Positions 1-5,835 of a stretch of DNA of 17,983 bases are shown in pieces. The notes under the pieces were generated by a model. That model ran no database searches, was not told where the DNA came from, and was given only the letters and a program-made list of their open reading frames with translations. Position 1 is the stretch's first letter, and every line of letters starts with the position of its first letter. The position numbers and the translations under genes are program-made. The DNA is from CAVQTK01 sp963716455 (GTDB lineage: Bacteria; Pseudomonadota; Gammaproteobacteria; Coxiellales; Coxiellaceae): contig CAVQTK010000008.1 of assembly GCA_963716455.1 (NCBI GenBank), positions 1-17,983 on the forward strand. The letters are read 5' to 3'.

Positions 1-42
1 GGTAACCATTACTTGGTTCAGATTTCATATACTAGACCTAAA

Positions 43-255
43 CTAACTTATAATCCACAACTCTTTGCCATTAAATATAAAAGGTTGGCAATTTTTCGCC
101 AAGGAATTTTTTAGAGCATCAAAAATAAGTGAGCGTTGATGAGCCAGATAACTATAGTGATCCCAGTAGTAGTTGAAAATACTGTCATACCGTTGTTTCT
201 TAAGACGAACTTCCTTTTGAGAAACGCTATCAAGTAAATATACTGAGGGTGACAT
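43..255 (-). CDS. Small unknown protein (70 aa) coupled to the DUF2384 antitoxin
   Basis: I chose the ATG at 253-255 (MSPSVYLL...), which lies 1 nt after the stop of the upstream antitoxin gene. An earlier in-frame start at 318 would overlap that gene by about 60 nt. The product is 70 aa, with no membrane segment or signal peptide. It is rich in aromatic residues (YDSIFNYYWDHYSYLAHQ) and ends in NGKELWIIS. An AGGA lies about 13 nt upstream of the ATG, so translation may depend on coupling. Its position, directly behind an MbcA/ParS/Xre antitoxin, is where the cognate toxin normally sits. However, it is far too short for a RES-domain toxin (usually about 150 aa) and shows no RES motif. It could be a novel small partner, a truncated gene or an unrelated ORF. 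I do not recognise the family. Confidence 0.5.
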   Translation of the reverse strand: MSPSVYLLDSVSQKEVRLKKQRYDSIFNYYWDHYSYLAHQRSLIFDALKNSLAKNCQPFIFNGKELWIIS

Positions 256-256
256 T

Positions 257-643
257 TTAAGGATTATTTCCTGCAAAAGCGTTTTGTACAAATTTAATAA
301 GTTTTTTATAGCGCCCACAGCGAATCATATCCCTAGGTGACATATTGCCTAGTGCAGGATTGCTAATCTGAAACCATAGGGCTGTTTTTATATCACCTTT
401 GAAGTAATCTGCTACTAAGTCACAAATAACCCCAATTTCTTGTAAACGCTGCAATAATTCTTCAGGAATTTTATTATCGTAACGTATGGAAGCTTTCAGC
501 ACATTGGTGGCGCTGGCCACATCAGCCTTACTAAACTTTAAAAAGTCAACTACCGTTTTAGAGGGATTGTCTGATTTAAGAATACCCAGATAGTCATGCC
601 GAGGCATATTTTTGAAAATATCTAATGCTGCTTGAGTATTCAT
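257..643 (-). CDS. MbcA/ParS/Xre-type antitoxin (DUF2384 toxin-binding domain)
   Basis: This 128-aa protein has the C-terminal signature of the DUF2384 (MbcA/ParS/Xre) toxin-binding domain at about residues 88-125: a Trp, then ISNPALGNMSPRDMI, then a Gly-containing turn and a final helix (KKLIKFVQNAF). The family normally neutralises RES-domain toxins that degrade NAD+ and represses its own operon. The N-terminal half is helical (VVDFLKFSKADVASATNVLKAS) and occupies the place of the degenerate Xre HTH. The start at 643 is supported by GGAG 7 nt upstream. The gene is followed at once by a 70-aa ORF that is not a RES toxin, so the antitoxin is either orphaned or has an unusual partner. Family assignment is good. 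The toxin-antitoxin role here is inferred. Confidence 0.75.
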   Translation of the reverse strand: MNTQAALDIFKNMPRHDYLGILKSDNPSKTVVDFLKFSKADVASATNVLKASIRYDNKIPEELLQRLQEIGVICDLVADYFKGDIKTALWFQISNPALGNMSPRDMIRCGRYKKLIKFVQNAFAGNNP

Positions 644-897
644 ATTTATCTCCGTGAGTATATTTTTTGTGAAAATTTATTTTATAAACAATCGGTTACA
701 ACTTAATCTATCTTTTAAATTTAGCGCTTATAATCCTTTCAATAAATCTCCTTTTCTTAATTATAACCTCTTTTTAGACATGTTTCAGCCACTATTTAAC
801 CACGTTTTTTTAACCTTTAAGGGTTTAATTGTCAAACCAAAGCAATATCTTCATTGGGAATTCTCTGAGTTAAGGTATCGAATTGGTTCCGAAGTTC

Positions 898-929
898 AGA
901 TCAATTTCCTGACGTCAGGAAATTGATCT
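898..929. repeat. Perfect 32-bp palindrome
   Basis: The half-site AGATCAATTTCCTGAC is followed directly by its exact reverse complement, centred on GACGTC at 911-916 with no spacer. The symmetry continues imperfectly beyond the perfect core. The left flank contains AATTGGTTCCGAAG and the right flank CTTCCGAAAATT, which pair with short gaps. A spacerless palindrome suits cruciform DNA, a dimeric protein site or fused terminal inverted repeats better than a normal RNA hairpin, which needs a loop. There is no T-tract, so it is not a standard terminator. Confidence 0.85.
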
Positions 930-954
930 CGGCTGGCTTCCGAAAATTAGATTC

Positions 955-1020
955 GCCCTTATATCTATCTTGGATATGAGCAAGAACGCACACCATCGGT
1001 GACGGTTTGAATATAAGGGC
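955..1020. repeat. Inverted repeat enclosing two small hairpins
   Basis: GCCCTTATAT at 955-964 pairs exactly with ATATAAGGGC at 1011-1020. Inside are TCTTG/CAAGA (968-972 with 981-985) and CACC/GGTG (991-994 with 998-1001). Together these could fold as a three-way-junction RNA of about 66 nt, or mark the ends of a very small inverted-repeat element. It sits 25 bp from the 32-bp palindrome and shares no homology with a tRNA T-arm or anticodon arm that I can see. The pairing is seen directly. Any role is unknown. Confidence 0.4.
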
Positions 1021-1325
1021 TTTGTGCCATTGATTATACAGTAAACCATATCTTATATAACAAGTTTATATTTGGAACAAAATTTTTCATATAATAAAAT
1101 TAATAAATTTTTTTCAAATAATTAAAATATATTTTTAAAGTAGAAATTTAAAAAATATTCATGTCTTATGACAGTATGTTTATAAAATTAACCAATTTCA
1201 GCTATATCATAATAAGAAAATTTTTTGATTTTATCTGTGATTAAAAATTTTCCACTGTTTGTCTATCTCTAAAATATTATCATCACTGTTCAATTTTTTA
1301 TCATAAATACTAAAAATTAAGACGA

Positions 1326-1457
1326 ATGATCAAATTTTCCGGAAACGAAAAAGCGGCTCAATCGTTCCGGAAAGTTTTAACGGATGAGCATACCTCGTAT
1401 TGCTTGATAGACATTGCCAATAATGCTCTCAGTATTAATTCCAATAGGAGACAATAA
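1326..1457 (+). pseudogene. Small ORF (43 aa), possibly a gene remnant, coupled to the next frame
   Basis: A 43-codon frame runs from the ATG at 1326 to a TAA at 1455-1457 that overlaps the ATG of the following frame as TAATG. A good AGGAG (1446-1450) sits inside its 3' end, 6 nt before that next ATG. This tight junction looks like a real operon boundary, so the frame may be the surviving part of a longer upstream gene. The peptide (for example KVLTDEHTSYCLIDIANNAL) has no family that I recognise. The 8-bp palindrome TTCCGGAA occurs twice within it, at 1337-1344 and 1365-1372. Confidence 0.25.
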
Positions 1458-1740
1458 TGACCAAAGAAAACCAAAATCGGACGGGATTTTCCTGTTCTAA
1501 TATTTATGCTCGCTGGGCCAGTCGTTTTTTCTTGCCGTGGTTGCTGCAAATATCCTATAAACAGGATATAAAATTAAGAAAAGCAATTTGGATTGGAGAT
1601 TCTCTAAAGAGATTAAAAGAGTTCCCTGAAGAAGTACAGATTGTTTTAGAAAAATCAAAGCATGGTATCAAAACACCGAGACAAGAATTGATTTGATTAA
1701 ACAACGTCTTCATGAAGCTGAATTGATAAATAGAAATTAA
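1457..1740 (+). pseudogene. HigB/Gp49-like (RelE superfamily) toxin relic, internally deleted and frameshifted
   Basis: The open frame from 1457 (AGGAG at 1446-1450) gives 79 aa. Its first 34 or so residues match nothing I know. From about 1579 it reads RKAIWIGDSLKRLKEFPEEVQ, the characteristic start of the phage-derived Gp49-like/HigB toxin family, then jumps to KSKHGIKTPRQE, which belongs near the C-terminus. The central core of about 50-60 residues is missing. After PRQE the frame is lost by one base. Another frame continues IDLIKQRLHEAELINRN to a TAA at 1738-1740, which is the expected family C-terminus. The toxin is therefore doubly disabled. The partner antitoxin starts 13 nt downstream. 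These toxins are normally ribosome-dependent mRNA interferases or related RelE-fold proteins. The present product should be inactive. Confidence 0.75.
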
Positions 1741-1753
1741 AAAGGTGATTATC

Positions 1754-2089
1754 ATGAGTACTCATAAACTAGAATACGTAGAAGGTAGTGCCAATATCTA
1801 TGAAGATTTAGGCTTTCCTGATGCAGAAGAGCGACTAGCGAAGGCAAAATTGGCCATGCGTATTGAAAATATTATTGAAAAAAGAAAATTAAAACAAATT
1901 GAAGCTGCTGAGATTCTTGGTATTAATCAACCAAAAATCTCTGCTTTGATGAATGGGAGACTTAGTGGTTTTTCCATAGAAAGATTGATTCATTATTTAA
2001 ATTTGTTAGATCAAGATGTTGAGATCATAGTAAAAAGAAAACCTGGTCGGCTCACTACACATGGGCGATTGAGAGTAGCGTTTGGGTAA
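1754..2089 (+). CDS. HigA-type Xre-family antitoxin (helix-turn-helix)
   Basis: This 111-aa protein starts at ATG 1754 (MSTHKLEYVEGSANIYEDLG), with AAAGGTGA about 8 nt upstream. A GTG at 1745 in the same frame lies in the ribosome-binding site and is unlikely to be used. The layout is typical of the small antitoxin partnered with Gp49-like toxins: an N-terminal FADLG-like motif (YEDLGFPDAEERLAKAKLAMRI), a helix-turn-helix at about residues 43-65 (LKQIEAAEILGINQPKISAL), RLSGFSIERLI, and a basic C-terminal tail (KRKPGRLTTHGRLRV). It would bind its own promoter and neutralise the toxin encoded just upstream. That toxin is wrecked, so this is an orphan antitoxin that is still intact. It might now act as a stand-alone DNA-binding protein or protect against a homologous toxin elsewhere. 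Confidence 0.85.
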   Translation: MSTHKLEYVEGSANIYEDLGFPDAEERLAKAKLAMRIENIIEKRKLKQIEAAEILGINQPKISALMNGRLSGFSIERLIHYLNLLDQDVEIIVKRKPGRLTTHGRLRVAFG

Positions 2090-2114
2090 CTAATTCAAAT
2101 CATATAGTATTTTG

Positions 2115-2638
2115 CTAATGATTAGGCTTATGCATTTTAGTTTTATCCAGAACCATTACATAGGTGGGTCCATCAGGTGTCATGATTTCTTTCATAAATT
2201 ACAAAAACCTATTTTTTCATAACAGTGGATAGCTCGAAAATTTTTTGGATCAACATCGATTTAATAATTTTTTTAATGTTAGAGTTAATGAAAAGATGAT
2301 CGATAAATGCTCGTATCATCTTTGTTCCAATTCCGCGATTAATTAAATCCTTTTCGCCAATGAATTGATCAATCCCAATGGTTCCTTCTTGTTCTTCTGG
2401 CCACCATCCATCACCGACTTTATCGGCTTGATAATATTGAATGAATCCTATTGGGTTATCATTCAAACAAACGATAAATGGAACAACAATCGTATCGCTA
2501 ATCCTTTTTTTATATTTGGATTTAATTTCTTCATTAGTTAATTTATCGTCCCACCATTCTTTAATATGAATTTCGTTGCAACCATTTGCATAACAACTCT
2601 AAATCTTTTTCTTGTAGGGGTTTAAACGTAAATTTATT
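2115..2638 (-). pseudogene. AAC(6')-like aminoglycoside acetyltransferase (GNAT), frameshifted
   Basis: Joining three reading frames recovers an almost complete GNAT enzyme of the aminoglycoside 6'-N-acetyltransferase type. It begins NKFTFKPLQEKDLELLCKWL (fused in frame to the upstream GNAT), shifts at about 2570 to HIKEWWDDKLTNEEIKSKY, and continues through NDNPIGFIQYYQADKVGDGWW and IGIDQFIGEKDLINRGIGTK, the acetyl-CoA-binding motif. It shifts again at about 2262 to DVDPKNFRAIHCYEKIGF and a third time at about 2195 to MKEIMTPDGPTYVMVLDKTK, ending at a TAG at 2115-2117. Frameshift positions are accurate to a few bases. The reconstructed length of about 175 aa matches the family. An 85-aa fragment (2209-2466) remains open but lacks both ends and cannot be active. 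It belongs to a run of decayed resistance-like genes on this strand. Confidence 0.85.
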
Positions 2639-3157
2639 TAAGATATTTTTTCGGTAACGAACTTCATTTAGAGCGACATCTTGATTATAAGGTTCTAATT
2701 TGGAATGGCCAGTTTCATTAAAGTCCATGGCTTCATAAAATTTTCTTGCTTGATCATTTTCTTTCAATATCCAAACAATCACTTCGCTGAAACCCATCTT
2801 TTCTAATTCTGATATGGCTATCGTGCATAATTTTTTTCCTAACCCTTGATACCAAACATCGGGATGCAAATAAATTGCACTTATTTTACCATATATTTTT
2901 GGATCAGTATCTTTATCGTGTGAAGGACACAAGCTTGCAAATCCAATAATATTATTATCATGCTCTATCACCAGTACTTTTATATTATTATCTAAAAGGG
3001 CTCGCCATTTTTGTTCGCGTTTTTGAACGGATAAAGTATCATGTACAGCATCAGGAATATGGCCACGATATATTTTTTGCCAGGAGGCAACATGACATAT
3101 TGCGATTTGCCCTGCATCAGAGGTATTTGCAAATCTTATAGTGGGCGAATTATTCAT
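2561..3157 (-). CDS. GNAT-family N-acetyltransferase with an abnormal C-terminal tail
   Basis: Residues 1-171 or so form a complete GNAT domain, MNNSPTIRFANTSDAGQI... to ...LNEVRYRKNI. The acetyl-CoA site is visible as ISAIYLHPDVWYQGLGKKL (Q/R-x-x-G-x-G motif), followed by VIVWILKENDQARKFYEAMDF, the usual beta5-alpha4 segment. The substrate is unknown. The last 25 residues are not part of this domain. They are the first residues of the adjacent AAC(6')-like gene, and the frame ends at that gene's first frameshift. The start ATG overlaps the stop of a decayed MarR-type frame as ATGA, suggesting an original marR-acetyltransferase operon with translational coupling. The domain may still fold and work. 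The tail and the decay around it make function uncertain. Confidence 0.75.
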   Translation of the reverse strand: MNNSPTIRFANTSDAGQIAICHVASWQKIYRGHIPDAVHDTLSVQKREQKWRALLDNNIKVLVIEHDNNIIGFASLCPSHDKDTDPKIYGKISAIYLHPDVWYQGLGKKLCTIAISELEKMGFSEVIVWILKENDQARKFYEAMDFNETGHSKLEPYNQDVALNEVRYRKNILNKFTFKPLQEKDLELLCKWLQRNSY

Positions 3158-3345
3158 ATTAAACTTTCATCATTTGTTGAAGTAGTAATACTAACTAATA
3201 TATCGACAAGGGATCGTTGATCCTTTGCACTAACAATACCAAAAAATTTCTCATCTATCTTGTTAACGATTTTGTTGTAAGGTGCACAGATTTTGCGACT
3301 GTCATTTTATTGAGCTTCGATTGTCGAGCAATTAAAATCTGTATG
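3154..3345 (-). pseudogene. MarR-family regulator remnant with internal deletion
   Basis: Two pieces of a MarR-type regulator can be read in different frames. The first, beginning just after the phosphotransferase stop, reads LIARQSKLNKMTVAKSV, like the recognition-helix part of a winged HTH. The second reads RKICAPYNKIVNKIDEKFFG, then SAKDQRSLVDILVSI, ending at a TGA (3154-3156). This resembles the C-terminal dimerisation helices of MarR proteins. Both pieces share the same stretch of DNA at about 3295-3315 read in two frames, so the wing region was deleted there with a frame change. The stop overlaps the ATG of the GNAT gene (ATGA). No intact start exists. Assignment rests on motif resemblance over short pieces. 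Confidence 0.6.
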
Positions 3346-4393
3346 AATCCCAATGATTAACTGTATTAGTAATAAGTGACACGACATCATGATTTAATTT
3401 AGGTCTTTCTGGATATGGATTGTAATGGGCTAGTTGCAACAAGCACAGTAAATCCATTAATTTTGCTTGTTTTTTCCATGTCGTTGGTAACTGATGCCCA
3501 TTTGATGTAACACCTTCAACAAATTTGTCTTCATAATATTTAGGTAATTTATGACTGTAGCGAAGCATCAAACCCATATCCAGAAGATAAGTTCCAGAAA
3601 ATGAAAATTCCCAATCTAAAATAGCAGCAATTTTCCAGGTTCCATTAAAATTTTTCACCATGATATTAGCAGGATCATAATCACCATATGTTAGATTCGC
3701 GTTATCTAAATCAGGCAAAAGATGTGCATTTTGCTCGACAAGGGTGCAGACGGAATCCAAAAGAGAATCTCCTAAACTATCTTTAACAATGTTGTCTTGT
3801 AACAAATTCAAGGAAAAAGGCAGATATTTTTCCTCTTGTGCAAATGGGCGTACAGATAACTTTTCATCAAAAAAACCTCCTTTATCAAATTTAATTTTTC
3901 TAAGTATCTCCAAATACTGACCTGCTTCAAATACAATTTCACAGATAGCTTGTTCATTTTTAGATAGAACGATTTCCCTCATCAAGGTTCCGTCTACCCA
4001 TTCAATGATGGAATAGGCGTAAGGATATGTTTGACATGAATCATCAGAATAATAATATTCAGGTACGGGGATTGCATTTGCGACTAAGCGATGTATTGTT
4101 ATCTCACGTCTTAAAGCAGATTTTTCTCTCATGTAAATGCGAATGACGATAGGAGGGCGATCATTTTGAAAAATAACCTTATAGTTAGTATTTGCGCATC
4201 CTTCAGAAAGCAGTAAAAAACTTTTAATTGGATCATTGCAATCTGAAATATCCCCACGAATTTTACTAAATTTAACAACAAGTTATACAAAATTGCAAAA
4301 GTGCCGTTCTGGCGAAAGCTGAAATTCAGCATTATTGTGCACCTCATAAATGCCAGTTGAATCGCTCCCAATGAAGTTTAAGAATGGGTTCAT
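3332..4393 (-). pseudogene. Aminoglycoside phosphotransferase (APH)-family gene with a premature stop
   Basis: The open 266-aa part (ATG at 4132 to TAA at 3332) holds most of an APH-family kinase: TYPYAYSIIEWVDGTLM, then LTYGDYDPANIMV (catalytic loop), then AAILDWEFSFSGTYLLDMG (metal-binding Asp). In-frame sequence upstream supplies the missing N-lobe (SFLLLSEGCANTNYKVIF, PPIVIRIY). It is cut by a TAA at 4283-4285, which a single C-to-T change from CAA would explain. Beyond that the frame is open to an ATG at 4393. Translation from 4132 would lack the nucleotide-binding lobe. The conserved His of the HGDxxxxN loop is Tyr here, while Asp and Asn are kept. Family members phosphorylate aminoglycosides or other small molecules, and the substrate here cannot be told. 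Confidence 0.8.
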
Positions 4394-4476
4394 CCATTGT
4401 TTGTAACCTCATATCGCAATTGTACTAAACCATTGGAATAAGCCTGGGAAGATGCTAAATGACACCATGATTCATG

Positions 4477-4521
4477 CCCCCCATCCACATAGATATGCTT
4501 TATGCCTTCTGAACGAAGTTT
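4477..4521 (-). pseudogene. Scrap of a RibD_C/dihydrofolate-reductase-like gene
   Basis: A 15-codon stretch reads KLRSEGIKHIYVDGG, matching the conserved strand and Gly-Gly motif of RibD C-terminal-domain (DHFR-like) reductases, where KHIYVDGG is usually followed by a helix beginning KTIQ or similar. Here the sequence departs after GG into HESWCHLASSQAY, which I cannot place. Nothing else of the gene is visible. Upstream lies the hairpin at 4524-4566. It is a very short match, so this is tentative. Confidence 0.3.
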
Positions 4522-4523
4522 AT

Positions 4524-4566
4524 AAAATAAAAATCCCCGTGGCAAGCAGTGGGGTATTTTTATTTT
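4524..4566. terminator. Long hairpin with A/T flanks, possible bidirectional terminator
   Basis: AAAATAAAAATCCCC (4524-4538) pairs with GGGGTATTTTTATTTT (4551-4566) apart from one extra base, leaving a 12-nt loop. The short G/C core flanked by A-tract and T-tract gives intrinsic-terminator geometry on both strands. It lies at the edge of the decayed cassette, immediately beside the inverted-repeat element, and may be part of that element rather than a terminator of a named gene. Confidence 0.55.
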
Positions 4567-4616
4567 TCTTGTATATTTCGCCTGCAAACAAGTTCGCGCG
4601 ACGGCGACCCAAGGGA

Positions 4617-4753
4617 AGCATTACTTCTTGCAAAACCTTCGTCTTTTGGGGCCCATTTACTCGCATGTAAACTCCGCTCCTCAAAAGCAACACGCCTTGC
4701 CTTTGTTTATAACAAGATGGGTCCAAAATACTGTTTTGCAAGAAGTCTAATAC
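4617..4753. repeat. MITE-like inverted-repeat element
   Basis: ACTTCTTGCAAAAC (4623-4636) is repeated exactly inverted as GTTTTGCAAGAAGT (4733-4746). Symmetry extends outward with a 2-nt gap (GCATT against rc GTATTAG). It also extends inward, where TTTTGGGGCCCAT (4644-4656) pairs with ATGGGTCCAAAA (4717-4728). The element is about 137 bp, codes for nothing convincing and shows no transposase. Base composition, with GGCGACCC and CGCGCGACGG nearby, is less AT-rich than the surroundings. This is the form of a non-autonomous mobile repeat or a dispersed structured repeat. Copy number in the genome cannot be judged from one window. Confidence 0.6.
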
Positions 4754-4876
4754 TGTTTTTTCAAGAAAATATTCCTTCTTTTTTTGGTCAGGTGGTCTCT
4801 GATTAATTCTGCGACTTCTTATCTTTCCTCCCCTCTCGATCTTGCAATCCGCTGATTAGGAAATTATGATAACACT

Positions 4877-5764
4877 ATGAACAGGCCTAGAATTTATTTA
4901 TATTTTGTAATGGCAGTTGTTTTAACCGTCTTTATTTCTCTTAGCATCCATGTTGTTATCCTGCAGTATTTTCATCCTCCTGTTCTTAGCATTGACCCTC
5001 GTTTTAATCAAATAGTTGATTTTGCTATTCGATTTGGTACAGCAAGCGCCTCAATCTTCATCTATGTTTATTCAAAAGAATATTGGATATCTATCAAACC
5101 TTTGTATCGTGTAATTTTATTTGCTTTTTTGATAATGGCATTAACGGAAATGCTGTTTCGGGGACTATTAATGAATATTATTGTGGGGAATCCTTGGTCT
5201 TCTGCGATACTCAGATCTATACCCTCGTATCTGAAATTTTTTAGTCTCTCATTACTTATATGCTGCTTAGTTCCAGCTATTACGGAAAAAAGACAGTTTA
5301 GATTTTTAAGGTATGCTGTTTTAGCTTTGATAATGACGGTCGTACTTATTTTGATAGGAAAAATTGCTGTAGCAGCTTTAGCGCCCCTGCTTGCCCATGT
5401 GTCATCACCCGCGTCATCAAATATTAACCAAGTTCCTTATGGAATAAATATTTTGATTCCTGCATATATTACTTACCTAGAGCCAACAATCGCTTTATTT
5501 ATAGTATTTTATCTTATCAAAAATAGATTGCCCGTATCTAGCAGCTTGGCAAAAGGTCTTATTTTGGGAGGCATCATTATGGCTATCCATGCTGGTATTT
5601 ATTCCATACTGCAAATAGCCTGCTCAGAAGGGAATATTTTCTATCGGATATTTTATTATGGACAATTCCTATGGGAATATTTAGCTCTAGGACTTCTCAC
5701 AGCCTATTCTTTTGATTGGCAACCTCTGACAATGACATCACCGAAGATTACCATCGCAAGATAA
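4877..5764 (+). CDS. Polytopic membrane protein of unknown function
   Basis: This is a 295-aa hydrophobic protein with about seven to eight membrane helices, starting with an N-terminal one (IYLYFVMAVVLTVFISLSIHVVIL) that is preceded by a basic MNRPR. Later helices lie near residues 47-65, 78-100, 118-132, 145-172, 190-210, 225-246 and 262-280. A segment at about 88-96 (LTEMLFRGLL) recalls motif 1 of CPBP intramembrane proteases (EExxxR). The first Glu is Thr, however, and the later FxxxH and HxxxN/B motifs are not evident in the expected order, so I do not assign that family. The start ATG has only a distant AGGA (about 15 nt). It is convergent with the DUF6159-like gene and is the first intact gene beside the decayed island. 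I do not recognise its family. Confidence 0.7.
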   Translation: MNRPRIYLYFVMAVVLTVFISLSIHVVILQYFHPPVLSIDPRFNQIVDFAIRFGTASASIFIYVYSKEYWISIKPLYRVILFAFLIMALTEMLFRGLLMNIIVGNPWSSAILRSIPSYLKFFSLSLLICCLVPAITEKRQFRFLRYAVLALIMTVVLILIGKIAVAALAPLLAHVSSPASSNINQVPYGINILIPAYITYLEPTIALFIVFYLIKNRLPVSSSLAKGLILGGIIMAIHAGIYSILQIACSEGNIFYRIFYYGQFLWEYLALGLLTAYSFDWQPLTMTSPKITIAR

Positions 5765-5835
5765 AACTCTATTTACAGGAAAAAGTCCTAGAACGTATGT
5801 TTCGCGCGTGCTACCGCTACTCGTGATTTGAATGC

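Larger units (their letters stand above)
644..1325. other. Gene-poor, very AT-rich spacer with palindromes
   Basis: No convincing gene lies in these roughly 680 bases. A 90-codon GTG-started frame at 654-926 is A/T-rich low-complexity translation with no recognisable domain, and it runs straight through a palindrome, so I treat it as chance. The left part (890-1020) carries a 32-bp perfect palindrome and a 10-bp inverted repeat enclosing two small hairpins, annotated separately. From about 1030 to 1320 the sequence is almost entirely A/T runs with nothing I can name. The region separates two toxin-antitoxin-like loci and looks like mobile-element or deletion debris. Confidence 0.5.
4394..4876. 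other. Intergenic stretch: gene scrap, hairpin and inverted-repeat element
   Basis: The 480 bases between the phosphotransferase relic and the next intact gene contain a possible RibD_C scrap (4477-4521), a strong hairpin (4524-4566) and an element bounded by inverted repeats (4617-4753). Several overlapping frames of 65-85 codons exist on both strands across the repeat. They have no recognisable domain and are explained by the symmetry of the repeat, so I do not call them genes. From about 4760 to 4876 I see only the leader of the following gene. Confidence 0.5.

Noticed and set aside
654..926. Open frame of 90 codons on the plus strand
   Set aside because: It starts at GTG without a ribosome-binding site, is Phe/Asn/Leu-rich from AT bias and ends inside the perfect palindrome. 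No domain is recognisable.
955..1020. A tRNA gene in the inverted-repeat element
   Set aside because: The outer stem is 10 bp, and no T-arm, anticodon arm or D-arm pattern can be fitted.
4129..4371. Open frame of 80 codons on the minus strand
   Set aside because: It is an out-of-frame reading of the APH N-lobe. The correct frame gives SEGCANTNYKVIF and IVIRIY.
4452..4806. Several overlapping frames of 65-85 codons on both strands
   Set aside because: They run through the hairpin and inverted-repeat element and are best explained by its symmetry and lower stop density.
4877..5764. CPBP intramembrane protease assignment
   Set aside because: LTEMLFRGLL resembles motif 1 but lacks the Glu pair, and the later His motifs are not in the expected arrangement.
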